Assembly (NCBI GenBank): GCA_963730555.1
Contig: CAVSSS010000024.1
Location: 62,001 to 126,000 of the forward strand
Source of the DNA: Roseiarcus sp963730555
GTDB lineage: Bacteria; Pseudomonadota; Alphaproteobacteria; Rhizobiales; Beijerinckiaceae
Reading direction: 5' to 3'
Length of the DNA: 64,000 nucleotides
Both the position numbers and the translations under genes were made by a program. The notes beneath the pieces were generated by a model. The model did no database searches, was not told the origin of the DNA, and saw only the letters and a list, made by a program, of their open reading frames with translations. Below are positions 17,817 through 25,169 of this stretch, piece after piece. How positions within the stretch are numbered: the stretch's first letter is position 1; each line of letters opens with the position of its first letter.

Positions 17817-18530
17817 ATGAGCCAAACGCGGCAATTGCTGATCGTGGATGACGACACCGACCTGCGTCAGGCGCTGGTCGAACAGTTGGCTCTGCATCCC
17901 GAGTTTCAGGTCCAGGCGGTCGAGACGGCGGAAGCCGCGCTCGAGGCCGTCGCGACCAGCACCCCCGATCTCATCATCATGGATGTCGGCCTGCCTGATC
18001 TTGACGGGCGCGAGGCCGTCAAGCGAATGCGCCGAGACGGGTATCGTCGGCCAGTTATCATGCTGACAGCCCATGATTCGGACGCGGACGCAGTATCTGG
18101 CCTTGATTCCGGCGCCAACGATTACGTGGGCAAGCCGTTCCGGTTCGTCGTTCTGCTCGCCCGTATCCGCTCGCAGCTCAGGCAATATGAAGCGAGCGAA
18201 GATGCGGAGTTCCAGGTCGGCCCCTATACGTTTCGGCCGACTTCGAAGAACCTCGTCGACCCGCAGGGGGTCAAATTGCGCCTGACCGAGAAGGAAGCGG
18301 CGATCCTGCGTTATCTCCATCGCGCCGAACAACAGCCGGTGGCGCGCGAGACGCTGCTCAAGAATGTCTGGGGCTACAACGCCAATGTGACGACTCACAC
18401 GCTCGAGACGCACATCTATCGTCTGCGTCAGAAGATCGAGAACAATCCGGCCGAAGCGCAGCTTCTCGTCACGGAAGGCGGCGGCTACAAGCTCGTGGCG
18501 ACTGGGGCGCCGGGGGGGCAAACGGAGTGA
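17817..18530 (+). CDS. OmpR/PhoB-type response regulator
   Basis: Two-component DNA-binding regulator. The receiver domain (1-120) has the acidic pocket DDD at 11-13, phospho-acceptor Asp56 in IIMDVGLPDLDG, Thr in MLTAHD and Lys in YVGKPF. The winged-helix domain (about 135-230) has LTEKEAAILRYL and the recognition helix TTHTLETHIYRLRQKIE. No histidine kinase lies in the window, so its partner is elsewhere. Its TGA overlaps the GTG start of the cyclic-nucleotide-binding gene (18527-18530), implying translational coupling. The target genes are unknown. Confidence 0.92.
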   Translation: MSQTRQLLIVDDDTDLRQALVEQLALHPEFQVQAVETAEAALEAVATSTPDLIIMDVGLPDLDGREAVKRMRRDGYRRPVIMLTAHDSDADAVSGLDSGANDYVGKPFRFVVLLARIRSQLRQYEASEDAEFQVGPYTFRPTSKNLVDPQGVKLRLTEKEAAILRYLHRAEQQPVARETLLKNVWGYNANVTTHTLETHIYRLRQKIENNPAEAQLLVTEGGGYKLVATGAPGGQTE

Positions 18531-19012
18531 GGCTCGATGACGAGGTCCTGCGGCTCGGGCGGACACGTCCTTTCGACCTCCTGCCGCGCGAAGCGGTGCA
18601 ATTGATCGCGTTTTCATGTGAAAAACGGCGCTTGAGAGCGGGCGAAGCCTTGTTCTTCGCCGGCGAAACCGCCAATTCCGGGTATTTCGTCCATTCGGGC
18701 GCCATCATCTTGCTCAAGGACGGAGCGGAGCCGAAAGCCGAGCGGCGCGTCGGGCCAGGCGCCCTCGTCGGGGAGAGCGCGCTTTACGCCCCGACCACGC
18801 GCCGCGTCAGCGCGCGGGCGGCGGAGGACGCGGTCGTGATGCGGATCCCGCAGGAGACGTTCCGGCGTGTTCTGGCGGAGTTCCCGGCTGGCGCCGAGAA
18901 AATTCGCGCCGCCCTCGCCGCGCGAATGCGCCGCCTAGTCGACGGCCTGGAAGCAACTCGAGTGAAGTCGTTCGAGGGCCCCCTCGCGTCGAGACCCCGG
19001 GCCGCGCAGTGA
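18527..19012 (+). CDS. Stand-alone cyclic nucleotide-binding domain protein
   Basis: The protein is essentially one Crp-type cNMP-binding beta-barrel: RTRPFDLLPREAVQLIAFSCEKRRL, then LFFAGETANSGYFVHSGAIIL and PGALVGESALYAPTTRR, where GESAL is the phosphate-binding cassette (with Glu, and RRVSA following). The C-terminal part (EKIRAALAARMRRLVDGLE) is a helix and there is no room for a helix-turn-helix DNA-binding domain at 161 residues. It begins with GTG inside the response-regulator stop and ends inside the start of the zincin gene, so all three are coupled. It may sense cAMP, cGMP or be degenerate. Its role as an accessory to the regulator is inference. Confidence 0.8.
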   Translation: MRLDDEVLRLGRTRPFDLLPREAVQLIAFSCEKRRLRAGEALFFAGETANSGYFVHSGAIILLKDGAEPKAERRVGPGALVGESALYAPTTRRVSARAAEDAVVMRIPQETFRRVLAEFPAGAEKIRAALAARMRRLVDGLEATRVKSFEGPLASRPRAAQ

Positions 19013-19431
19013 CCGCCGAAGCGCTGAGTGGCCTCTCCTCGCTACGCGCTCCAACATCGGAAGACATCGATGCGCTAGCCCGGGCCGCATTCGAACGACT
19101 GCCGGCCTCATTCCGGCGTCTCAGCGACGGTCTGGTCATCCAGGTCACCGATTTTCCGGACGACGATACGCTCAACGAGATGGGCGCCGAGAGCGAGTTT
19201 GACCTCTTGGGCCTTTTTCGCGGCCGCGGGCTCGCTCAGCGCGGCGCGACGGAGGAGACGGGCGAATTGCCCAACATGATCTGGCTCTATCGGCGGCCGC
19301 TGCTCGACTTCTGGTGCGAGGGCGAGGATACGCTGGACGAGGTCGTGACCCATGTTCTCGTCCACGAGATCGGCCATCACTTCGGGCTCTCGGACGCCGA
19401 CATGGAGGCGATCGAACAGTCGGCGCGCTGA
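19009..19431 (+). CDS. Metallopeptidase (zincin) family protein, 140 aa
   Basis: Small predicted Zn protease of the family often annotated as metallopeptidase family protein or possibly zinc metallopeptidase. The consensus metal motif HEIGHHFGLSDADMEAIE matches HExxHxxG with a following acidic ligand; PNMIWLYRRPLLDFW is also characteristic. It starts with GTG 19009 overlapping the TGA of the preceding gene and has normal family length. Family members are widespread in Alphaproteobacteria and Actinobacteria, but their substrates are unknown. Confidence 0.85.
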   Translation: MTAEALSGLSSLRAPTSEDIDALARAAFERLPASFRRLSDGLVIQVTDFPDDDTLNEMGAESEFDLLGLFRGRGLAQRGATEETGELPNMIWLYRRPLLDFWCEGEDTLDEVVTHVLVHEIGHHFGLSDADMEAIEQSAR

Positions 19432-19585
19432 TCAATTCGCCCCGGGAGCGATCTTGGAGGGAGTGAAAGGGCCGAAACGAGCCAGATTTCGGCGCCTTCA
19501 CAAGGGCGTCACGCAAGCTGTAGAATAAGGACGCGGCCGGATTCGGAGACGGCCGCGGCAACGTGCGGAGGACGGAGCGTCGGGT

Positions 19586-20152
19586 TTGACGGTTCATGTT
19601 CGGTCAGTCTCGCCGGGGAATTGTCCGGCGCTCGTCTTGAACGCGGACTATCGTCCGCTCAGCTATTACCCGTTGTCGATCTGGTGCTGGCAGGACGCGA
19701 TCAAGGCGGTGTTCCTCGACCGGGTCAACATCCTGTCGGAATACGACACGCTGGTGCGCTCTCCGAGCTTCGAGATGCGCCTGCCCTCGGTGGTGTCGCT
19801 CAAGAGCTACGTCAAGCCGACCCGCTTTCCCGCCTTCACCCGGTTCAACGTGTTCCTGCGCGACCGCTTCACCTGCCAATATTGCGGCGACCGCGACGAC
19901 CTCACCTTTGACCATGTCGTTCCGCGCTCGAAAGGCGGGATCACGACCTGGGAGAACGTGGTCGCCGCCTGCTCGGAGTGCAACCTCAAGAAGGCCGACA
20001 TGCTGCCGGCGACGGCGCGCATGTGGCCCGCGAAGAAGCCCTATCAGCCGACCGTCCACGACCTGCATCAGAATGGGCGCCTCTTCCCGCCGAACTATTT
20101 GCACGAAAGCTGGATGGATTATCTTTACTGGGACAGCGAGCTGGAGGAATAG
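19586..20152 (+). CDS. HNH endonuclease family protein
   Basis: Widely conserved alphaproteobacterial HNH protein of about 185 residues. The nuclease core is FTCQYCGDRDDLTFDHVVPRSKGG then WENVVAACSECNLKKA: two CxxC pairs bind structural zinc and the DH...N residues form the betabetaalpha-Me active site. The N-terminus (ALVLNADYRPLSYYPL) and PTRFPAFTRFNVFLRD are typical of this housekeeping group, which is not tied to restriction systems. The start is TTG 19586 with GGACGGAG eight bases upstream. It ends before a likely terminator at 20244. Confidence 0.9.
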   Translation: MTVHVRSVSPGNCPALVLNADYRPLSYYPLSIWCWQDAIKAVFLDRVNILSEYDTLVRSPSFEMRLPSVVSLKSYVKPTRFPAFTRFNVFLRDRFTCQYCGDRDDLTFDHVVPRSKGGITTWENVVAACSECNLKKADMLPATARMWPAKKPYQPTVHDLHQNGRLFPPNYLHESWMDYLYWDSELEE

Positions 20153-20243
20153 GCCCGCCGGCTCACTCAGCCCCCGGAACGGCTGGCGGCCAGGACCTTG
20201 AGGCTGCGGATACAACCAGAGAATGAGTTTCCCGCAAGCAAAT

Positions 20244-20277
20244 AAAAAAGCAAAATGGGTTTCATTTGCTTTTTTTT
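20244..20277 (+). terminator. AT-rich hairpin with long U tract, likely Rho-independent terminator
   Basis: A stem of AAAAAAGCAAAATG against CATTTGCTTTTTTTT (one bulged A) with a GGTTT loop, followed by a run of T. It is about 90 bases after the HNH stop codon. The long A and T runs on both sides make it potentially bidirectional. The low-GC stem is weak, but the shape is clear. Confidence 0.5.
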
Positions 20278-20853
20278 ATTTTCTATTTTTCGGAATCTGG
20301 ACTTTTCAAAGGGCTACGGGCGAAAAAACAAAAAATTCCTCCGCCGCCAAGTGGCGTATCAGGTTGTGCGCGAAACGTCTCATGCGTTCCGCTCTCTCCT
20401 TCATGTACTCTCCTGTCGCCGCTCGCGCTGCCGGGACCTAAGGGTTCCGATCAAATAATACGATAGATTGTTGTTTTTGCCAAGGATTTGTCCGACCGGG
20501 ATGCGGGGTAAGTATTAAGCTTGCCAATGACTTCACGCGAAAAGCCTGAAACGGACTGGCTGCAAGGCGGAAAGGCCCGCGTAAGGTTTCACCCTGCGTG
20601 TCCCCACACGGTTTGAGCGCTGACGCGCCCCTTCGCGCGGCGGGCGCCGGATTGACCCTGTCAGTTGCGCAGCGCCTCTCCAAGTCGCGACCGCCGATTC
20701 CGACCATCGCCTGCCCAGGCCTAGGCCTAGGCCTGGGGCGTAGGCCTGGGCGTAGGCCTGGGCGTAGGCCTGGGCGTAGGCCTGGGCGTAGGTCCATTTC
20801 ATTTTTGGAAAAAGAGTTGACAACGACGCAAAAATAGTCTCCCATAAATTTAA
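20278..20853. other. Low-GC to repetitive intergenic region upstream of the Hint-domain gene
   Basis: No supported gene. A 72-residue frame at 20223-20441 (hydrophobic start, then basic) runs through the terminator and has no family resemblance. The second half carries the 12-bp tandem array described separately and an AT-rich stretch just before the Hint gene (20800-20870), which probably contains its promoter. Confidence 0.4.
20714..20790. repeat. 12-bp tandem array beginning with a 24-bp perfect palindrome
   Basis: Four exact consecutive copies of TAGGCCTGGGCG occupy 20741-20788, preceded by a variant copy at 20729-20740. Positions 20714-20737 form a perfect 24-bp palindrome built from overlapping AGGCCT and CCTAGG units. 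Because 12 bases is four codons, every frame through it is open; read on the minus strand it gives repeated AYAQ. It lies about 85 bases before the Hint-domain start. Slippage hotspot or protein-binding array are both possible. Confidence 0.75.
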
Positions 20854-20874
20854 GTGGAAATAAAGGGGACGATC

Positions 20875-21660
20875 TTGAGACCTCATGGAGAAGACGCCGA
20901 CCTGACCTCGCGTCGCACCCGCCGCAATATGATGGCGATGGGCGCTATTGCTGGGACCGTGGTCCTAGCCAAGACCGCTGCGTTAGCCTGCCCGCCCGCT
21001 CTGTGTAAGACCAACTGCTTCCTAAAAGGCACGAAGATTGAAACCGCCGAGGGCGAGCGCAAGATCGAAGAGCTCAAAATCGGCGATTTGCTGCTGACGA
21101 TGTTCGGCGGACTGCGTCCTGTCCAATGGATCGGGCGCTATTCGTTCAAGAAGAGCTATCCGTCGAAGCCGTGGATGAAGGACGCGCTGCCAGTTCACAT
21201 CGCGCGGTCCGCTCTCGCTCCCGAGGTTCCGAAGGCCGACCTCTACGTGACGGGTTCCCATAGCCTATTGATTGACGGCGTATTGGCGCCTGCCGAGACG
21301 CTGATCAACGGCGTGACCATCACCCGCTACGCGGCGCGCGAATACGATGAACTGGAGTACTTCCATATCAAGCTAGAAACTCACGACGTAATTTACGCCG
21401 AAGGGGCTCCGGCGGAGACCCTATTCACCGTGGACAAATCAGCGGTGAATTTCGCCGACTATCTTCGTCAATATGGAACGCCGACGACGGAGGGAGCTCG
21501 CTGCGCTCCGCTCATTCCTGTTGGCGGACGGGACGAACTAAAGTCGAGATTCCTAAGCGCTCTCTCGCCTTGGATCGATCTCCGAAATCAGGCTGACGTG
21601 GTTCGCGACCGCTTGGAGGAACAGGGACTCAACCTTTCGCGGCTCTCAGAGCCGGCTTAG
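20875..21660 (+). CDS. Secreted Hint-domain protein with Tat-like signal peptide
   Basis: The start TTG 20875 is chosen because AAAGGGGA lies five bases upstream; the GTG at 20854 lies in front of that site. The N-terminus has SRRTRRNMMAMGAIAGTVVLA, a Tat-like signal ending near ALA. Soon after comes a Hint (Hedgehog/intein, Hint_2-type) domain: NCFLKGTKIETAEGERKIEEL with the catalytic Cys48, and the block-B TxxH motif TGSH (Thr126, His129). Hint domains break the peptide bond before the Cys and may transfer the upstream part. There is no C-terminal splice motif, so splicing is unlikely. Upstream of Cys48 only a nine-residue CPPALCKTN peptide would remain after signal removal. It sits beside a PEP-CTERM gene. 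Confidence 0.75.
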   Translation: MRPHGEDADLTSRRTRRNMMAMGAIAGTVVLAKTAALACPPALCKTNCFLKGTKIETAEGERKIEELKIGDLLLTMFGGLRPVQWIGRYSFKKSYPSKPWMKDALPVHIARSALAPEVPKADLYVTGSHSLLIDGVLAPAETLINGVTITRYAAREYDELEYFHIKLETHDVIYAEGAPAETLFTVDKSAVNFADYLRQYGTPTTEGARCAPLIPVGGRDELKSRFLSALSPWIDLRNQADVVRDRLEEQGLNLSRLSEPA

Positions 21661-21761
21661 CGAGACCCTCGCTCGACAGACGCTAGGCCTCGCCTCACAG
21701 CTTCTCGGTCGGTGAATGCGGGAAGCGAGGCTCCTTAAAAATCCCTGGAGGATGATTCGCA

Positions 21762-22329
21762 GTGTCTAAACGTAATCTCGTGACCATGATTGCCTCCATG
21801 ACCGCGGTCATACTTGCGACTTGGTCGGCCGCAAATGCAACGGTCTATAACTTCAAGTTTACGTCGCTCTCGGAATCTGTGATCGGACAGTTGACCGTCG
21901 ACACATCCGATAACGAAGTGACGAATATAACCGGGACGCTTTCCGGGACCGTCAACGACACGATCAGCGGGATCATCACCGATCCGTCCTTCCCCAATCC
22001 CGTCTCTCTCGCAGACGGGGCTTTCATCTATGACAATGTGTTCTATCCCGGCCAGGCCTCGCTTGTGGACCAGTATGGCGTCGTGTTCACCACTGCTGGG
22101 AACCCAGGCGGTTACTGGAACCTCTGGAGCGGCGCGCCGGGCGACTATTCACTTTACAGAGTCGACCGCCGCTGGCGACTATCCGGTCGCTATAGACGGA
22201 GGAAGCATGGATCCGGCCCCAGTTCCGGAGCCTTCGACCTGGGCGATGATGCTGATGGGGCTAGCTGGCGTCGGCTTCGCGGCCTACCGCCGGGGCCGGA
22301 AGGACCGTCTCGCGCCGACGTTCATGTAG
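21762..22329 (+). pseudogene. PEP-CTERM sorting-domain protein, interrupted by a frameshift
   Basis: The frame from GTG 21762 (GGAGGA upstream) encodes a signal peptide and a secreted beta-rich domain with FKFTSLSESVIGQLTV and VVFTTAGNPGGYWNLW. At about 22158 the frame is lost; one base on, the sequence continues ESTAAGDYPVAIDGG and ends with a PEPxxWA-type sorting signal: VPEPSTWAMMLMGLAGVG followed by FAAYRRGRK. Such tails anchor exported proteins for processing by an exosortase. Removing the extra A at 22158, directly before GAGTC, gives a 188-residue protein. I judge it an intact gene with a sequence error, but label it pseudogene as it stands. No exosortase lies in the window. Confidence 0.75.
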
Positions 22330-22973
22330 CTTCTTAGACCTTTGGCATCCCGAGGCAGCCGGTGGCCGGATAGCGGGTTGGGTCGGTTTGCCCGTTCACC
22401 AGGCGGTCATCGAATGGCCGCTTTTGCGCACAGCCCCCCGCTTTGTCGCCCCTGAGCGACGACCGGATAGGACTGAGACCCGGTCAAACGGGATTTGGTA
22501 TTGACCCCCGCCTAGGCCGCCAGCGCGCCCGCCATCCCGCGATAACAGCGAAATTGAGCGCGTTTCACAGCGTGCCGAGCGGCCGAGGAGGTTAGACGGC
22601 AAAGTCGCAGGACCCGCGACGAAAGGTATTCGACGTCCGATGCTGACGCCGTCCCGCTGAGCCGTTCGCCGCGGAGACGACGGAGACGAACTGCCCGAAC
22701 TGGCGGACGATGGTCAGAATGGCGATGGTGAGCAGAGCGTCTCGCTCGGCGCCCGCGCTCAAGAGCAGTTCCGCGATGCGGCGACAATCGTCCATCGTCG
22801 CCACGCAGGGCGGACAACCCTCAATTCGACATATTTAGCAGGAGCTTGTGGACAAGCAGCTCGCGCTGATATGAGCGGTTCGTACTAGAATTATTAACCA
22901 TCGGCGTGAAGGACGGGGGACTAGGACATCTCTCGGGGGAGAGAGAGACATCGGATGCAAGGACTTCGAGCCC
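22330..22973. other. Intergenic region without a supported gene
   Basis: A 70-residue minus-strand frame (22592-22804) begins MATMDDCRRIAELLLSAGA and looks mildly protein-like, but it lacks a clear ribosome-binding site and turns basic and low-complexity. Nothing else is recognisable. The promoter of the repeat protein at 22974 should lie at the right end. Confidence 0.35.
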
Positions 22974-24344
22974 ATGGAAGGCACGGCAAAGCGGCAAGTG
23001 AAAGCTGAAGAAATGCTCGCGGAATTGAAGCGGGCGCTGAAATCGTCAACGCCTGCGCCTAACGCTCCGCCCCCCTCCGCGTCGACGGCAGCCAGGTCCA
23101 CCTCCCCGGCCCGGGACAATCGCCAATCGCAAATTGACAGGGAAAGCGACCACACCGTTAAGGCGAAGGCCGACCGCTCGAACGGACAGCCGCCGGACCT
23201 TGAAAAGTCGACTAGGCCCAGCTCCCGACGCTGGACACTGACAGCGGGAGCGATCGCGCTGGCGAGCGCAGCCGTGGTTGGCACGAGCTTTGCCCTTATG
23301 AACAAGGCTTCCGACCTGCCGGAGCGCGAACCCTCCGTGGCTGCGACAGAGGCGCCGGTCAGGTCGCAAAACGAGCGGCTTCTTAAGCCCTCGAACGATT
23401 CCCGCTCGCTGATCGAGGGCAGCCGGCAGGCTGCGCCTTTGCAAACCGGCAACTTGGAAACGCTGCCCGACGCCAGCACAGCTCCAGCAATCAACGGCTC
23501 GATTTCAGCTCACGGGAAAGCGGAAGTCGACACGCCGAATCTTGCGTCTTCGGGCTTAGAGACGACGGCGCCCGCATTCACCCCGATTCCGCCGAGCACA
23601 CCGGCCATCCTGGCGCCCTCGCAAGTGATCAGGTTGGACGGCACACCGATCGCAACAGCGCCGTCCACACCCGCTTCGACCGTTTCAGCGCCGCCTCTGG
23701 CTCAGACGCCGAAGACAGAGGCCCCGTCGGCAGCCCGGCAAACGGTCAAGCCGGACAAGGCGTCAATCGCGACAGCGCCGCGCACTTCCGCTTCGACCAT
23801 TTCAGCGCCGCCTCTGGCTCAGACGCCGAAGCCGGCGGCGCCCTCGGCAGCCCCGCAGATGGTCAAGCCGGACAAGGCGTCAATTGCGACAGCGCCGCCC
23901 ACTCCCGCTTCGACCATTTCAGCGCCGCCTCTGGCTCGGATGCCGAAGCCGGCGGCCCCCTCGGCAGCCCCGCAGATGGTCAAGCCGGATAACGCGTCAA
24001 TTGCGACAGCGCCGCCCGCTCGGGCTTCGACCGATTCGGTGCCCCCTCCGGCTCAGAGGCCGAAGCCGAACGCAACGCGGACAGCATCCGTGCCGAGCGA
24101 ATCGGCCGAGCGATCGACGCCCAAGATCAATTCAATGAAGAAGCCGCCCGAGAACCGATCAGTGCAAAAGCCTGCAAAGAGCACCAAAGCCTCGGCAAAA
24201 TCTGTTCGTCCGGCTGAGCGACAATCGACCCAGCCCGCGCCGCCGAAAGAAGCGGAGCCAACGCCTGAGCCCCCGCAAGGCGCCGGCAATCCGACTGCGG
24301 CTGGCGCCTGCCAAGGCGCCGTCGGTTCAGCAGCGGGTCGCTGA
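22974..24344 (+). CDS. Pro/Ala-rich repeat protein with one transmembrane segment
   Basis: Unrecognised family. The first 80 residues are charged and cytoplasmic-looking, starting MEGTAKRQVKAEEMLAELKRAL. One TM segment, LTAGAIALASAAVVGTSFAL, lies near residues 87-106, and the long remainder is disordered, rich in Pro, Ala, Ser, Thr and Lys. It contains a 39-residue repeat (KPDKASIATAP...SAAPQMV) in about three and a half copies. The topology resembles TonB-like or SPOR-protein anchors without the folded end domain. The annotated frame stops at 24344; from about 24300 a neighbouring frame continues to 24432 with a more structured ending (VTHAFGYLVHLPGALVP), so a one-base lesion is possible and the true C-terminus uncertain. 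Confidence 0.6.
   Translation: MEGTAKRQVKAEEMLAELKRALKSSTPAPNAPPPSASTAARSTSPARDNRQSQIDRESDHTVKAKADRSNGQPPDLEKSTRPSSRRWTLTAGAIALASAAVVGTSFALMNKASDLPEREPSVAATEAPVRSQNERLLKPSNDSRSLIEGSRQAAPLQTGNLETLPDASTAPAINGSISAHGKAEVDTPNLASSGLETTAPAFTPIPPSTPAILAPSQVIRLDGTPIATAPSTPASTVSAPPLAQTPKTEAPSAARQTVKPDKASIATAPRTSASTISAPPLAQTPKPAAPSAAPQMVKPDKASIATAPPTPASTISAPPLARMPKPAAPSAAPQMVKPDNASIATAPPARASTDSVPPPAQRPKPNATRTASVPSESAERSTPKINSMKKPPENRSVQKPAKSTKASAKSVRPAERQSTQPAPPKEAEPTPEPPQGAGNPTAAGACQGAVGSAAGR
23631..24070 (+). repeat. 117-bp tandem coding repeat
   Basis: Repeat units begin at 23748, 23865 and 23982, exactly 117 bases (39 codons) apart, with a diverged copy before the first and a partial copy after the third. 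The two central units are nearly identical at DNA level, which indicates recent duplication. They encode the Pro/Ala-rich segments of the protein at 22974. Confidence 0.85.
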
Positions 24345-24564
24345 TGGAGTGACGCACGCATTCGGCTACCTAGTGCATTTGCCGGGCGCTCTCGTTCCAC
24401 ACCTGGGCGGTTCAAACCCCGATGCTCATTAAGAGTGACGCAGTTTGGTGTGAACCCGGCGCGCGCGCAATCGGCGGGATCTGCGGATGGGCTGGGCTAA
24501 AGCGCGGCTCGCATCATGCCCTAACGATCCGCGCGTGACGCCGCGCTCGCCACAATAGCGCTAC

Positions 24565-24736
24565 TCAATGAACGGCCGCCTCGAAGGCCTTAATCGCTTT
24601 CTGCATCAGGGGCGGAGGAACCGCCTTTCGCTTAATCAGCGTCGCTCGGCCTGCCGCCGACAGTTCTTGCTGCGGGACTAGTCGCTCCGTCGAGGAGCGC
24701 GGTTACGGCTGTCGGTCCTGCTCGCTCTGTCGCCAT
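24565..24736 (-). pseudogene. Possible small gene with one-base frameshift
   Basis: ATG 24736 opens MATERAGPTAVTALLDGAT. After about 24684 the next frame continues with QQELSAAGRATLIKRKAVPP and ends FEAAVH followed by TGA at 24565-24567. Each half looks protein-like and together they would give about 57 residues. No family is recognised, and the ribosome-binding site is weak, so this is tentative. The remaining bases of 24433-24788 hold nothing else I can support. Confidence 0.25.
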
Positions 24737-24788
24737 TCACTTCGACTGGATCATTATATGAAGACCGTAAATGATTGGATTCACAAAG

Positions 24789-25016
24789 CTAATCGCGTGG
24801 CTCAGCCCTAGCGTGTTTCCTACGGACCGACGTTGACTCCTCGCGCAGCATTGCGGAGGCGGCGGCGACCCGTTGCCAGACTGCGCGACCGTCATCGTCC
24901 CCGCGCGCCGCGCAATGATCAGCCTTCTCCTCAGCCACCAGCGCCGCCCGATTGCCGAACCGGTGCTTGAGCGCCCTCGCGTGAATTTCGATGGCCTGAT
25001 CCAAAGACACGTTCAT
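24789..25016 (-). CDS. Conserved small protein of Hyphomicrobiales (75 aa)
   Basis: Starts MNVSLDQAIEIHARALKHRF, a sequence pattern seen in many rhizobial genomes as a short hypothetical protein, followed by GDDDGRAVWQRVAAASAML. Predicted to be all helical and cytoplasmic. The function is unknown. The C-terminal 15 residues are basic and variable. It starts at ATG 25016. Confidence 0.7.
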   Translation of the reverse strand: MNVSLDQAIEIHARALKHRFGNRAALVAEEKADHCAARGDDDGRAVWQRVAAASAMLREESTSVRRKHARAEPRD

Positions 25017-25169
25017 TGAGCCCCGCCCTGCCCTGTCGCAAAGTTGTCATATAGCGACCGCCGACGCTCGTCTCAAATCAACTTGGTAGGAGTTGAAGGC
25101 CCTGCGCCCCTGCGATGGACCCGCTGAGCGACCGGGGTGGTCGACAACTCGGCCGAGGGCGGGGTCAGC

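Noticed and set aside
20223..20441. 72-residue hydrophobic ORF after the HNH gene
   Set aside because: Runs through the terminator-like hairpin; composition comes from A/T runs, and no ribosome-binding site supports it.
20714..20790. 12-bp array considered as CRISPR or as coding AYAQ repeat on the minus strand
   Set aside because: Repeat too short and without spacers; the minus-strand frame is open only because 12 is divisible by three and has no start signal.
23631..24070. 117-bp repeats considered as CRISPR or satellite
   Set aside because: Units are contiguous, lack spacers and are in-frame coding repeats of a Pro/Ala-rich protein.
24405..24432. GGTTCAAACCCC resembling a tRNA T-loop
   Set aside because: No matching acceptor, D or anticodon stems in the surrounding 90 bases.
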